Shown: one piece after another, positions 36,337 to 46,270 of the stretch | Numbering within the stretch: the stretch's first letter is position 1 | Layout: every line of letters starts with the position of its first letter | Assembly: GCA_035651995.1 (NCBI GenBank) | Contig: DASRER010000021.1 | Location: 1 to 64,000 of the forward strand | Origin: Terriglobales bacterium | GTDB taxonomy: Bacteria > Acidobacteriota > Terriglobia > Terriglobales > Acidobacteriaceae | Direction: 5' to 3' | Length of the DNA: 64,000 bases | The notes under the pieces: generated by a model | What the model was told of the DNA's origin: nothing | Database searches by the model: none | What the model saw: the letters and a program-made list of their open reading frames with translations, nothing else | Translations under genes and position numbers: made by a program

Positions 36337-37053
36337 TCATCCTGAACAACACTGGCGAGACTGGAACAACGCCGCCAGCTCCGCGGGGGAATTCACCAGC
36401 ACGTCGGGCGGGGCCGCTTCAAGGGTGTGTGGCGCGAAGCCGTAGTTGACGCCGATTGTCCACAGGCCGGCGTTGCGTCCGGTGAGGACATCAATGTCGG
36501 AGTCGCCGATGATGGCGGTCTGGTCCGGCGCAGCGTTGGCTTCTTCCAGCAGCGTGCGCGCGCCGAGCGGATCGGGCTTCTTGGTGGGGAAGCTGTTGCC
36601 GCCATAGACGCGGAAGAAGAACTCGCCCAGGCCGAGCGCGTCCACGATCTGCTGCGAGGGACGCACCGGCTTGTTGCTAAGCACGGCGAGCGCCCGCGGC
36701 GGGCTGCCGTTGCGCGCGCTCTGCGCCGCGCGCAAGGCGTCCTCCACGCCCTCGTAAACCAGCGTGTTGTCGAGCTTGTGTTCGCGGTAGTAGGCGAGAA
36801 AAAAGTTCAGCGCCTCGGCCAGGTACTGCTCGTCGTCAGGATCGCCCAGCGCGCGGCGAACGAGCATAGGCGCGCCGTCGCCCACGTAGCTGGCGATCAC
36901 GTCACATGGCAGCGCCGGGCGCCCGTAGTTCCGGAGCATGGCGTTCACGGAATTCGCCAGGTCGAGACGCGAGTCCACCAGCGTGCCATCCAGGTCGAAG
37001 ATGAGCAGCTTCAGGCGTTCGGCGGGAATGGGTTGGCGGACTTGCACGGCCAT
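36337..37053 (-). CDS. gph: HAD hydrolase, phosphoglycolate-phosphatase-like
   Basis: From the ATG at 37053 the product is 238 residues. Motif I is IFDLDGTLVDS, motif II lies in VLSNKP, the motif III Lys is near FPTKKPDP, and motif IV is IIGDSDIDVLTGRNAG. The cap and length match Gph, which removes phosphate from 2-phosphoglycolate, a repair product of DNA 3' ends and of oxygenation chemistry. Other small phosphates are possible, so the gene symbol is provisional. Confidence 0.8.
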   Translation of the reverse strand: MAVQVRQPIPAERLKLLIFDLDGTLVDSRLDLANSVNAMLRNYGRPALPCDVIASYVGDGAPMLVRRALGDPDDEQYLAEALNFFLAYYREHKLDNTLVYEGVEDALRAAQSARNGSPPRALAVLSNKPVRPSQQIVDALGLGEFFFRVYGGNSFPTKKPDPLGARTLLEEANAAPDQTAIIGDSDIDVLTGRNAGLWTIGVNYGFAPHTLEAAPPDVLVNSPAELAALFQSRQCCSG

Positions 37054-37174
37054 GCGTCCACGCGGAGCAGGGTCCGGCTTCGTGAAAAACTGATCGCCGG
37101 AGCATGGCCCTGGTCCGCGCTCCGGCTCCCAGTATAGGTCAGCGTCGCTGGCAATGACGCTGAAGACCCCGCCG

Positions 37175-39511
37175 CTACTTGCCTTTGAACGCGGCCACGA
37201 TGCCCAGCCAGTAATCACTGCTGCTGAGCGTGAACGTCGCCCGCGCCGCCTGCGCCGCGCTCACCGTGACGTCTTCGGCGCCGACCTTCTCCGACGACGT
37301 GTTCTGGCGAATGATCATGCCGTGACCATTGCCGTCGGTTCCGGCGCTGATCGCCGGTGTGTTGGCGACTGACGCCGCTCCGAACAGCAGTTCGGATGCC
37401 TGCGTCGTCGCGGGGGTCGCGCCGGAATCCGGCGTGGTGTTGAGAACCGGGCCCGAGGACACGGCGGCGACCTTGTCGAGCGGGTCGGCCGTGGAAAGCA
37501 CGCCGGAGTATTCCAGCGCCTGGCAGCGCAGCGTCGTCCCGGCGCCGGAAACCGCGCCGGTCACGGTGTTGGCGCCCGCTTTCGAATTCCACGCATACCA
37601 CACGGCGAGCCCATGCCCGTCAGTGGTCTGGTCGATTTTGGCAGCCTGCTTCCACAGCGTATTGCCGGCCGAGTCGTTCACAGTGACCGTCCGGCCGGTG
37701 CCGGTCATGCGGACAACGAAAACGAGCAGGTTGCCGGCGGCGTTGCTGGCAGGGTAGGCGACGCTGCACGCCGTCGATCCGGAAGTAGCCGCGTGATTGG
37801 ACTGAACGTAGGCCGGCGCTGGGCCCGGCGTGGAAGATGGTGGCGTCGGCGACGTCGTCCCGCCGGGGATGACCGCCATCACGGTACCCGACTTGGCGCT
37901 CTCGGCGACCGAGCTGACCGCGCTGACGGCATAGCAGTATCCCGCGCCCGCGGTGACGGCGCTGTCGGTATAGGTCTTGGTCGGCGCGGAGACGGTGCTC
38001 AGGACGGCGAGCGTGCCGCATGAGGCAACGCTGGCGCCGGTGCTGTTGAGCGTGCCCGCCGCGCGATAGACCTTGTAACTGGTGATGCCGGAAGGGTTCG
38101 GGTCGGTCCAGTTGAGCGTGGCCGAGTGCGTGGTGGGTGGCGGAACGCTGACAGTTACGGTCACAGTCACGTTCGAGCTCGCCGAGCCGCCTGCGCCAGT
38201 CACCGACAAGGTGTACGTTGTGGTGGCCGATGGGCTGACCGTCTGACTTCCGCTCGTCGCTACCGCCGACCCGTTCAGCGTAGCTGAAGTGGCGTTGGTG
38301 CTGCTCCAGGTCAGGGTGGTGCTTCCGCCAGCGGTGAGGGTCATGGGGTTGGCGCTGACTGTCGCCGTGGGTGCGGGCGTGGGCTGGCTAGCCGTCGTCA
38401 CGGTGACGTTCTTTGTGACCGTGCCCCCTGCGCCAGTCGCGGTTAGCGTGTAGGTGGTGGTGCTGGTCGGCGATACCGTCTTGCTGCCCGAGGTCGCTAC
38501 CGCGCTCCCGTTCAGGGTCACGCTGGTCGCGTTTGTTGTGCTCCAGGTAAGAGTGCTGGATTGTCCGGCGGTGATGCTGGCGGGACTGGCCGAGAGCGTC
38601 GCGGTCGGCGCAGGGGCGGGGGCCTTGAAGAACTCGGTCATCGCCGGGGCCGTGGAGGCGCTGCCCGGATACACGCTGCCGCCGAGCAGTCCCAGAACGG
38701 TCCGGAGAAGGCTCTGGTGCTGATAGAAGGTTTTGGAAATATAGCCGGTCTTAGAGAACGCCGGGCTGACGACAACGGCATACACTTTGCCGCCACCGTT
38801 GGTTGTGTCGGTGAGCGCCTGTTCGAAGAGAATGATGAGCACGCCGTCGGCCTTGAACGCGGGATTCGCGAGCAGCGGCCCGATGTTGTTCTTGAGCCAG
38901 GTGTCGGCGACGGCGCGGGTACCCCAGTTCGCCGAATTACTAAGATTAGGAACCACCCAGCTCAGGTTTGGCAGCGTGCCGTTGTTCAGGTCGGTGGCGA
39001 ATTGCGAGAACGGCGCCAGGTTTGATTTCTGGTTCGTCGAGTTTGCGACGTCGGTGAAGTACGCGAAAGGATTGCGGTACTTCACATAAGGCGTGACATC
39101 GCCGCCGGTGTAGCCGGCCGAGGGCAGGCTTTCCGCGTAGGACTTCCACGTCTTGCCCAGCACCAGGAGCTGTCGGACCAGGTTGTCGGACGACACGGTG
39201 CCCGTGTAGCTGTTGCTGTTGGCGGCGACGGCGCCGGTGGTCATCATCATCGAGTTGCCGATCTGAGGGGTGGTATTGGCGTAGTAGTTGGAAGCGTAGC
39301 CATACTGCGTCGCCAAACTGTCGAGGTACGGCATGGTGGTATGGAACACGTCGGAGTAGTCTCGGGTGCCTTCCACCACGACCACAACGTGGCCGGCCTT
39401 GGGGAGCTGGGCTTGGACCTGGGGGGTGGCCCAGGCCAGCGATACGAAAGCCAGGAGCGCGGCCCGATTGACGACCCGCGGCAGCGAAACGCTTCGGATA
39501 CCAGTGCGCAT
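37175..39511 (-). CDS. Secreted phosphoesterase-fold protein with Ig-like repeats
   Basis: A 778-residue exported protein (ATG at 39511; an upstream TTG is less likely). Residues about 40-290 resemble the PF04185 phosphoesterase family, with TPQIGNSMMMTTG as the nucleophile region and TNGGGKVYAVVVSP. Two tandem Ig-like repeats of about 78 residues follow (38147-38620), then a fibronectin-III-like domain (LNWTDPNPSGITSYKVYR) and a C-terminal beta domain. Two expected metal-ligand motifs are altered, so activity is doubtful. Confidence 0.75.
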   Translation of the reverse strand: MRTGIRSVSLPRVVNRAALLAFVSLAWATPQVQAQLPKAGHVVVVVEGTRDYSDVFHTTMPYLDSLATQYGYASNYYANTTPQIGNSMMMTTGAVAANSNSYTGTVSSDNLVRQLLVLGKTWKSYAESLPSAGYTGGDVTPYVKYRNPFAYFTDVANSTNQKSNLAPFSQFATDLNNGTLPNLSWVVPNLSNSANWGTRAVADTWLKNNIGPLLANPAFKADGVLIILFEQALTDTTNGGGKVYAVVVSPAFSKTGYISKTFYQHQSLLRTVLGLLGGSVYPGSASTAPAMTEFFKAPAPAPTATLSASPASITAGQSSTLTWSTTNATSVTLNGSAVATSGSKTVSPTSTTTYTLTATGAGGTVTKNVTVTTASQPTPAPTATVSANPMTLTAGGSTTLTWSSTNATSATLNGSAVATSGSQTVSPSATTTYTLSVTGAGGSASSNVTVTVTVSVPPPTTHSATLNWTDPNPSGITSYKVYRAAGTLNSTGASVASCGTLAVLSTVSAPTKTYTDSAVTAGAGYCYAVSAVSSVAESAKSGTVMAVIPGGTTSPTPPSSTPGPAPAYVQSNHAATSGSTACSVAYPASNAAGNLLVFVVRMTGTGRTVTVNDSAGNTLWKQAAKIDQTTDGHGLAVWYAWNSKAGANTVTGAVSGAGTTLRCQALEYSGVLSTADPLDKVAAVSSGPVLNTTPDSGATPATTQASELLFGAASVANTPAISAGTDGNGHGMIIRQNTSSEKVGAEDVTVSAAQAARATFTLSSSDYWLGIVAAFKGK
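38147..38620 (-). repeat. Two tandem Ig-like repeat units within the phosphoesterase gene
   Basis: Each unit is about 78 codons and contains a TLTWS-TTNATS core, NGSAVATSG and TTTYTL. The two copies are near-identical in the middle (NGSAVATSG in both) and diverge toward their ends, consistent with recent internal duplication. Confidence 0.75.
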
Positions 39512-39770
39512 CCGTGCAGCGTAGGTGGGCAACTACTCTGCTGGTATGAGGCGGACGGCCGAATTCACTCAGGAACGGACCTCAGCAAGTTACTAGGAGG
39601 CATCGAGGGGCCAACGTGAATCACCTTAGGGACGGCTAGTCCTTCTGTGTAGACGGGCTAGTCCTTGCGTGCGATCTGAGCGAAGCACGCTCACATTCTG
39701 AGGATTGCGATGTTCGCTGCTCCGGAACGCGACGCCGCGTTTACAATAGCCGCGGGAGACATCGAACCGG

Positions 39771-42044
39771 ATGGCCACAACCAAAGCAGAGCCCAAAGCG
39801 CAGCGCGCCGGCGAACCGGTTGCGGCTGCGCCGCCGAAGGGTGCGGGCCGGGAGGGCACGCCCGCCAAGGAACCCAAGCCGGGCGAGAAAACCTACGAAG
39901 GACTGACCCGCAAGCAGCTCGTGGATGCGTATCGGCTGATGTACACCTCGCGCCGGGTGGACGATCGCGAGATTCTGCTCAAGCGTCAGCAGAGAATCTT
40001 CTTCCAGATATCGGGCGCCGGCCACGAAGCGCTGCTGGTGGCGGCGGGATTTGCTCTGAAGCCCGCCTACGACTGGTTCTACGCCTACTACCGCGATCGC
40101 GCGCTCTGCCTCGCGCTGGGCATGACGCCGCTGGAGATGCTGCTCCAGGCCGTGGGCGCCGCCGGCGATCCCAACTCCGGCGGACGCCAGATGCCGTCGC
40201 ACTGGGGCCACAAGAAACTCAACATCGTGACCCGCTCCTCGCCGACGGGCACGCAATTCCTGCAGGCCGTGGGCTGCGCCGAGGCCGGCCGTTACTTCAC
40301 GCGGCATCCCGAGGCGGCGGAGAAGAAGCCGGGCAGCTATCGCGAATTCAAAGACGTTATTTTCCACGGGGATGAAGTGGTCTACGTCTCCGGCGGCGAT
40401 GGAACCACCAGCCAGGGCGAGTTCTGGGAGTCGCTGAACAGCGCTTCGATCGGCAAGCTGCCGATGCTCTACCTGATCGAAGACAACGAGTACGCGATTT
40501 CGGTTCCGGTGGAAGCGCAGACTGCCGGCGGCAACATCTCGAGGCTGGTCTCGCAGTTCCCGCACTTCTACTTTGCCGAGGTGGACGGGACCGATCCGGT
40601 CGCAAGCTACGCGGTGATTAAGAAGGCAGTGGACCACGTCCGCGCCGGCAACGGTCCGGCGTTCGTGCACGGGCATGTGATCCGTCCGTACTCGCATTCG
40701 CTCTCCGACGACGAGCGGCTTTACCGTCCCGATGCCGAGCGGCAGAAGGACGCCGCGCGCGACCCGATCACGCGCATGCAGATGTTCCTTATCCGCGAGA
40801 ACATCCTGGACGAGGCGGGAATCAACCGTCTGGAAAAGGAAGTGGACGAGGAGGTGCAACACGCCGCCGGGGAAGCACTGGCGGCCGCGCCGCCCACGAA
40901 AGATTCCATCTTGCGCTTCATCTATTCGCCCGACCTTGATCCGGCCTCATCCGCGTTCGCGACCGAGCCTGCGCCGCCGAAAGCGGGGAAGGGCGGCGAG
41001 GCGCAAGCGCCGCCGGCCAAGACGATGGCGGACCTGATCAACGCCTGCCTGAAGGACGAAATGCGGCGTGACGACCGCATTGTCGTGTTCGGCGAGGACG
41101 TGGCCGACTGCACGCGCCAGCAGTATCTGGACCAGAAGCTGATCAAGGGCAAGGGCGGCGTCTTCAAGCTCACGTCGGGGCTGCAATGCGATTTCGGAAG
41201 CGACCGCGTGTTCAACTCGCCGCTGGCCGAGGCCACTATCGTGGGACGCGCCGTCGGAATGGCCACGCGCGGGCTCAAGCCGGTGGTGGAAATCCAGTTC
41301 TTCGACTATATCTGGCCGGCGATGCACCAGTTGCGCAACGAGCTGCCGCTGATTCGCTGGCGCTCGAACAACGCGTTCTCGGCGCCCGCGGTGGTGCGCG
41401 TCGCGATTGGCGGATACCTGACCGGCGGCGCCATCTATCACTCGCAGTGCGGCGAAAGCATCTTCACGCACACGCCGGGCATGCGCGTCGTGTTTCCCTC
41501 GAACGCGCTCGACGCCAACGGCCTGCTGCGCACCGCCATCCGCTGCGACGACCCGGTCATGTTCCTGGAGCACAAGCGGTTGTATCGCGAGACCTATGGG
41601 CGCGCGCCGTATCCCGGACCGGACTACATGATCCCGTTTGGCAAAGCGAAAGTCGTCAAGCCCGGCACGCAGATGACGGTCGTTACTTATGGCGCGGTCG
41701 TGCCGCGCGCGTTGCAGGCGGCGCAGCGCATCGAGCGCGAGCAAGGCCTCAGCGTGGAGCTGATCGATTTGCGGTCTTTGAACCCCTACGACTGGGAGGC
41801 GATCGCAAGTTCGGTGCGCAAGACGAGCCGCGTGATCGTCGCCTACGAAGACACGCTCAGCTGGGGCTACGGCGCCGAGATCGCCGCGCGCATCGCCGAC
41901 GAGCTGTTCGAGGACCTGGACGCGCCGGTGCGCCGCGTGGCGGCAATGGACACGTTTGTCGCGTACCAGCCGTTGCTGGAAGACGAGATACTTCCGCAGG
42001 CGGATGACCTGTACGAAGCCATGCAGCAGCTCTCGCAATTCTGA
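39771..42044 (+). CDS. Fused 2-oxoacid dehydrogenase E1 alpha-beta
   Basis: A 757-residue fusion of both E1 subunits. The alpha part (about 40-370) has the thiamine-diphosphate motif [14 protein letters not shown] near 208 and ending [12 protein letters not shown] linker rich in Pro/Ala (about 395-415) joins the beta part (about 418-757) with [12 protein letters not shown] and the [15 protein letters not shown] end. It should decarboxylate a branched-chain or aromatic 2-oxoacid. No E2 or E3 gene is adjacent. It is followed ten bases later by a dehydrogenase gene. Confidence 0.92.
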   Translation: MATTKAEPKAQRAGEPVAAAPPKGAGREGTPAKEPKPGEKTYEGLTRKQLVDAYRLMYTSRRVDDREILLKRQQRIFFQISGAGHEALLVAAGFALKPAYDWFYAYYRDRALCLALGMTPLEMLLQAVGAAGDPNSGGRQMPSHWGHKKLNIVTRSSPTGTQFLQAVGCAEAGRYFTRHPEAAEKKPGSYREFKDVIFHGDEVVYVSGGDGTTSQGEFWESLNSASIGKLPMLYLIEDNEYAISVPVEAQTAGGNISRLVSQFPHFYFAEVDGTDPVASYAVIKKAVDHVRAGNGPAFVHGHVIRPYSHSLSDDERLYRPDAERQKDAARDPITRMQMFLIRENILDEAGINRLEKEVDEEVQHAAGEALAAAPPTKDSILRFIYSPDLDPASSAFATEPAPPKAGKGGEAQAPPAKTMADLINACLKDEMRRDDRIVVFGEDVADCTRQQYLDQKLIKGKGGVFKLTSGLQCDFGSDRVFNSPLAEATIVGRAVGMATRGLKPVVEIQFFDYIWPAMHQLRNELPLIRWRSNNAFSAPAVVRVAIGGYLTGGAIYHSQCGESIFTHTPGMRVVFPSNALDANGLLRTAIRCDDPVMFLEHKRLYRETYGRAPYPGPDYMIPFGKAKVVKPGTQMTVVTYGAVVPRALQAAQRIEREQGLSVELIDLRSLNPYDWEAIASSVRKTSRVIVAYEDTLSWGYGAEIAARIADELFEDLDAPVRRVAAMDTFVAYQPLLEDEILPQADDLYEAMQQLSQF

Positions 42045-42053
42045 ACGAACCCC

Positions 42054-43253
42054 ATGAACCTGCTCGTAATCGGCTCTGGAATGATGGGCTCGGCCGCCGC
42101 CTTCGACATGGCGCGCGCCACACAGGTCACATCCATCACGCTGGCTGACCTGGACGCGCGCCGCGCGCGCGAGGCCGCCACGCGTGTGAACCGCCTCGCG
42201 CGCAATAAGAAAGTACGGCCGGCTCAGCTCGATGCGTCTTCGGAAAAAGCGGTGCGCAAGCTCATGCGCGAGCACCAGGCCGCGCTTTCGGCCGTGCCCT
42301 ACTTCTTCAACCTCGGGCTGGCCCACGCCGCCATTGACGCCGGCTGCCACTTCGCCGATCTGGGCGGCAACAACACGGTGGTCCGCGAAGAACTCGCGCT
42401 CGGACGCAAGGCCGAGAAGCGCGGCGTGGCCATCGCGCCCGACTGCGGCCTGTCGCCCGGCATGGCTTCGATCCTGGCGGGCGAGCTGATGCGGCGCATC
42501 GGCGGGAAAGCGTCGGCGCTGAAGATTTACGTCGGCGGGCTGCCCGAGCGTCCGCATCCGCCGTTTGAGTACCAGCTTGTCTTTTCCGTCGAGGGGCTGA
42601 TCAACGAGTACGTGGAGCCGGTGCGCGTGCTGCACGACGGCCGGGCCAAGGAAATCGAGCCGCTCACCGAGCCCGAGCCGTTCCGCATCGCCGGATATCC
42701 GGTGGAGCTGGTGGCCTTCCACACCTCCGGCGGCGCCTCCACGCTGCCGGAAACTTTCGCCGGCGCGGTGGGCGAGTGCTGGGAAAAAACGCTGCGCACG
42801 CCGGGACACTACGAGATGGTGCGGTCTCTTTACGATCTGGGACTGTTCTCCAGCGACAAGCGCAAGTTCGGCAAGGTGGAGCTGGCGCCGCGCGAGATGA
42901 TGGCGCGCCTGTTCGAAGAAAAGTTCGCGGGTAGCGAGCCTGACGTGGTGATTCTTCGCGTTGAGGCGCACCCACCCAAGCGGCGCGGCCTGCGCGCGAT
43001 TTTCGGCGGCGCCGAGGAGCCCGCGCCCAAGGTGCTGGCGTTCACCGTCCTTGATCGCTACGACCGGACTTCCGGCATGACGGCGATGATGCGCACCACG
43101 GCGTGGCCGGCCTCGATCGTCACCCAGATGCTGGCCTCCGGCGCCATCGCGCGGCGCGGCGGCATCCGGCAGGAACTCGATGTCCCCGCCGACCGCTTCC
43201 TCGCCGAAATGGAAGCGCGCGGCATCCGCATCAAGTATTCGGAGGAAGGGTGA
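42054..43253 (+). CDS. Saccharopine/lysine 6-dehydrogenase-like oxidoreductase
   Basis: A 399-residue NAD(P)-binding enzyme: VIGSGMMGSAAAFDMA is a Rossmann start at residue 5, and the family core is ADLGGNNTVVREEL and APDCGLSPGMASILAGEL. The pattern matches saccharopine dehydrogenase C-terminal and lysine 6-dehydrogenase proteins of lysine catabolism. It lies 9 bases after the E1 fusion gene and its stop overlaps the DoxX start (GTGA), so the three genes probably form an operon. Confidence 0.82.
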   Translation: MNLLVIGSGMMGSAAAFDMARATQVTSITLADLDARRAREAATRVNRLARNKKVRPAQLDASSEKAVRKLMREHQAALSAVPYFFNLGLAHAAIDAGCHFADLGGNNTVVREELALGRKAEKRGVAIAPDCGLSPGMASILAGELMRRIGGKASALKIYVGGLPERPHPPFEYQLVFSVEGLINEYVEPVRVLHDGRAKEIEPLTEPEPFRIAGYPVELVAFHTSGGASTLPETFAGAVGECWEKTLRTPGHYEMVRSLYDLGLFSSDKRKFGKVELAPREMMARLFEEKFAGSEPDVVILRVEAHPPKRRGLRAIFGGAEEPAPKVLAFTVLDRYDRTSGMTAMMRTTAWPASIVTQMLASGAIARRGGIRQELDVPADRFLAEMEARGIRIKYSEEG

Positions 43254-43684
43254 CGCGCTACCTGAACCGTTTGCAGCCGCTCGGCCTGCTGGTGATGCGC
43301 GTGGTGCTGGGCGTCATCATGGTGGCCCACGCCTGGCAGAAGGTCACCGGCGGGCGCAACCTCACCGCCACCGTCTCGAGCTGGGGATGGCCGTGGTGGC
43401 TGGGCTATGTTTCCACTTACACCGAACTGATCGGCGGCGCGTTGCTCGTCGTCGGCCTGCTCACCCGCGTTTGGGGCCTCGGCCTCACGATTAACATGGT
43501 GGTCGCCATCTGGAAAGTCCACTGGAAAAATGGACTCATCGGGCAGGGCTCCATCGAGTTCCCGCTGGCGCTGGCGGCGATTGCCTTCGCGCTGATTTGG
43601 CTGGGTGCGGGACCGCTTTCGATTGATTACCTGTTCTTCGGCGAGCCAGGCGGCGCGCGGCCAGCGAAGGCGGCGAAGAAGTAG
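43250..43684 (+). CDS. DoxX-family membrane protein
   Basis: A 144-residue protein that starts at the GTG at 43250, which overlaps the dehydrogenase stop by four bases and has GGAGG immediately upstream. Four transmembrane segments (about 10-28, 48-67, 72-90 and 108-125) and the VMRVVLGVIMVAHAWQK start match the DoxX family. These proteins are linked to thiosulfate or redox processes in some organisms; here the function is unknown. Confidence 0.82.
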   Translation: MTRYLNRLQPLGLLVMRVVLGVIMVAHAWQKVTGGRNLTATVSSWGWPWWLGYVSTYTELIGGALLVVGLLTRVWGLGLTINMVVAIWKVHWKNGLIGQGSIEFPLALAAIAFALIWLGAGPLSIDYLFFGEPGGARPAKAAKK

Positions 43685-43699
43685 GGTGGGCGCCGAAAC

Positions 43700-43802
43700 C
43701 AAAAGCTAACCACATAGGGGCACAAAGGAAGGACACAACGGAGGCCATTTTTTTTGTGGCGTTCGTGGGACCTTCGCGTCCTTTGCGGTTTGCTTTTTTA
43801 GG
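43700..43802. repeat. Intergenic inverted word repeat (GGCACAAAGGAAGGACAC type)
   Basis: GGGGCACAAAGGAAGGACAC on the left is answered by CCTTCGCGTCCTTTGCGG on the right, with an 8-T run (43749-43756) between. It lies between the convergent DoxX and permease genes, where a bidirectional terminator is expected. Confidence 0.55.
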
Positions 43803-45227
43803 CTACTGCGCCACGGCCCGATTGCGCCGCCAGTAAAGGTATCCCGGAATCCCCAGCGCGACGATTCCAATTCCCGCCAGCGACTCCACCGGCCGCTGCC
43901 ACACCACGTTCAGCGCCCAGATCGCCGTAACGATCACGTACAGTCCCGGCAGCGCCGGGTATCCGGTGCAGCGATACGGACGCTCGGCATTGGGACGCTT
44001 CCAGCGCAGCGCGAACAGGCCGGCCACGGTGAATGTGTATCCCAGCACGGTCATAAACATGGTGTAGGTGAAAAGCTGCTCGTAGCGGCCGGTGAGCGTG
44101 AGGATGGCGCTCCAGATGAATTGAAGAATCAGGCTGTTCACCGGCGTGTGCCACTTCGGATGCACCTTGGCGACCGACTTGAAAAACAGCCCGTCTTTCG
44201 CCATGGCGTAGTGCACGCGCGCTCCGCTCAGCGTGCTGCAAGAGAGCGCGCCAAAGCAGGAGAGCGCGATCAGGGCTGAGAGCCACTGCCCGATTGCGGG
44301 TGAAAACAACGCGACCGCGGCGGCGCGGGCGGTCGTCTCTTCGCCTTCCGCGATCCCGCGGAGCGGCAGCGCGTACAGGTATGCCGCATTCATGCTGATG
44401 TAGATTGCGGCCACGCAGATCACGCCGACCAGCAGCGCGCGCGGCAGGTTGCGGCGCGGGTCTTTCACTTCGCCCGCCGCCCAGCTCACGAATTCCCATC
44501 CGTCGTAGGCCCAGAAGACGGCGATGAGCGCCACGCCGAAGCGGGATAGCGCCGGCCACATTCCCATGGACGGCAGCGCCGCCACCGACGCCGCCGTGAA
44601 GTGCGACCACGAGCCCTTGCCGATGGCGAAGCCGAGCACCACGAAGGCCGCGATGGCGGCAAACTTCATCCAGTTGGCCACGTTCTGCAAGGTCACCGCT
44701 TTGCGAAGGCCGATCATGTTGACCCACGTGATGAGCGCATTGGCGGAGATCGCGATGAGATGAAGTCCGGTGAGTTGCCAGCCGCCAATCCGCATCAGCA
44801 CGCGATCGCCACCCAGGGCGGGAACGAGCGCGCTGAAGTAGTGCGCGAAGCCCATGGAGATGGTGGCGTTGCCCCCGCCCATCATGACCGCAAAGATCAT
44901 CCAGCCGTAGAGAAAGGCGACGAGATCACCGAAGGCCTCGCGGACGTACACGTACTGCCCGCCGGCCTCGGGGAACATCGTGCCCAGTTCGGCGCAGGCG
45001 AAGCAGGCGAACAGCGTGATCACCGCTCCGGCGACCCAGACCAGCAGGAAAATCGCCGGATGCGAAACATTGCCGGCAATGTCGCGCGCCGTCAGGAAGA
45101 CGCCTGAGCCGACCGAGCCGCCGACGAGAAGCAGGATGGTGTCCGTCAGCGTGAGTCCGCGGATGAGTTTGGGCGGCTCGCGTTCGGCGACTGCGGCGTG
45201 TGGTTCAGCGGCGGAGATGGAGTTCAT
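43803..45227 (-). CDS. APC-family amino acid permease
   Basis: A 474-residue transporter with about twelve transmembrane segments. The first helix has GGSVGSGVFLTARDIAG, the substrate-binding GSG motif of the APC fold, and helix 6 contains FWAYDGWEFVSWAAGEVKD, typical of the LAT/SteT-like branch. It would exchange or symport amino acids across the inner membrane. Its ATG lies ten bases after a small zinc-ribbon gene on the same strand, so the two are probably coupled. Confidence 0.9.
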   Translation of the reverse strand: MNSISAAEPHAAVAEREPPKLIRGLTLTDTILLLVGGSVGSGVFLTARDIAGNVSHPAIFLLVWVAGAVITLFACFACAELGTMFPEAGGQYVYVREAFGDLVAFLYGWMIFAVMMGGGNATISMGFAHYFSALVPALGGDRVLMRIGGWQLTGLHLIAISANALITWVNMIGLRKAVTLQNVANWMKFAAIAAFVVLGFAIGKGSWSHFTAASVAALPSMGMWPALSRFGVALIAVFWAYDGWEFVSWAAGEVKDPRRNLPRALLVGVICVAAIYISMNAAYLYALPLRGIAEGEETTARAAAVALFSPAIGQWLSALIALSCFGALSCSTLSGARVHYAMAKDGLFFKSVAKVHPKWHTPVNSLILQFIWSAILTLTGRYEQLFTYTMFMTVLGYTFTVAGLFALRWKRPNAERPYRCTGYPALPGLYVIVTAIWALNVVWQRPVESLAGIGIVALGIPGYLYWRRNRAVAQ

Positions 45228-45236
45228 GAGGGCGGG

Positions 45237-45398
45237 TCATCCCATGGCGAGTTCGTCGGCCGATTCCAGCGGCGTGCCGCAGGTGCGGCAGATGACGGCG
45301 GAGCAGTCGCCGCACACCAGCGGATCGGTGACCGCCTTCTCGCATCGCGGGCAGTAGAGTGCCGGCTGGGGCGGCGGAAACTCGGCATTCACAGCCAT
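45237..45398 (-). CDS. Zinc-ribbon microprotein upstream of the permease
   Basis: A 53-residue protein with two CxxC pairs (CPRC and CRTC) plus CGDC, an arrangement typical of a zinc ribbon. Its stop is nine bases from the permease start. Larger proteins would be possible only from upstream starts without a ribosome binding site. It may be a regulatory or assembly factor for the permease; the role is unknown. Confidence 0.6.
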   Translation of the reverse strand: MAVNAEFPPPQPALYCPRCEKAVTDPLVCGDCSAVICRTCGTPLESADELAMG

Positions 45399-45507
45399 GC
45401 GAGCCAGAGCGTAGCATAGCAGGGAGTTCGCAGGTCTCAGCAAAGGCGCGAAGAGCTGGCGCGCGAGAGCTGGGGACCGGGAACGGAGAACCGAGAACTG
45501 AGGGCTT

Positions 45508-46251
45508 ATGGCTGCCATCACACCCGACGACAAGCTGCGCGAAGAGTTCAACAAGTGGGCCGAGGCGGGCAAAGGCGAGGAGATGGAGCGCCATCACCTC
45601 GACATTACCGAGAAGACCATCCGGCAGATGGAGCTGCGCGCGGGCGAGCGCGTGCTCGATCTGGGCTGCGGCGCGGGATGGGCCTCGCGCATCCTGGCGC
45701 GCCTGGTGGGCGACGGGCCGGAGGGGTTCGGGCAGGTGGTCGGCCTGGACATCTCCGATGAAATGATCCGCCGCGCCCGCGCCGCCTCGCGCGACTTCGA
45801 CAACCTGATGTTCGTGTGGGGCTCGGCGCAGCAGATCCCGTGGGAAGAAAACTTCTTCGACAAAGTGCTCTCGGTCGAATCCTTTTATTACTACCCCGAG
45901 CAGGAGCGCGTGCTGGCCGAACTGTTTCGCGTGATGGCGCCGCGCGGGCGCCTGTTCATCCTCATCAACCTGTATAGGGACAATCCCTACTCGCTGCGCT
46001 GGATAGAGGAGCTGAAGGTGCCGGTGCACGCGCGCTCCAAAGACGAGTACGTGCAGTTGCTCCGCGCCAACGCCTTCCAAGACGTGGAGGCCTTCCAGAT
46101 TCCCGACGACACGCCCACGCCCGACGAATACACCGGCCGCTGGTTTAAGAACGCGGACGAGTTGCGCGACTTCAAGCGCATCGGCGCGCTGCTTCTGGTG
46201 GCAAGGAAGCCGGACGTACGGAATCCCGGGCCGGCGTATCAGATTTACTAG
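45508..46251 (+). CDS. SAM-dependent methyltransferase
   Basis: A 247-residue class I methyltransferase. The SAM-binding motif LDLGCGAGWASRIL is near residue 51; GLDISDEMIRRAR follows as motif II, and VMAPRGRLFILINLY is the post-II region. No domain beyond the catalytic one is present. The acceptor (small molecule, lipid or protein) cannot be deduced. It is on the plus strand after the zinc-ribbon/permease pair, with which it is divergent. Confidence 0.87.
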   Translation: MAAITPDDKLREEFNKWAEAGKGEEMERHHLDITEKTIRQMELRAGERVLDLGCGAGWASRILARLVGDGPEGFGQVVGLDISDEMIRRARAASRDFDNLMFVWGSAQQIPWEENFFDKVLSVESFYYYPEQERVLAELFRVMAPRGRLFILINLYRDNPYSLRWIEELKVPVHARSKDEYVQLLRANAFQDVEAFQIPDDTPTPDEYTGRWFKNADELRDFKRIGALLLVARKPDVRNPGPAYQIY

Positions 46252-46270
46252 TTAACCTCTCAAGCCCACC

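Noticed and set aside
40947-42971. 674-codon minus-strand frame antisense to the E1 fusion and dehydrogenase genes
   Set aside because: It spans two real genes and the boundary between them, and shows only Arg/His/Ala/Val-rich sequence.
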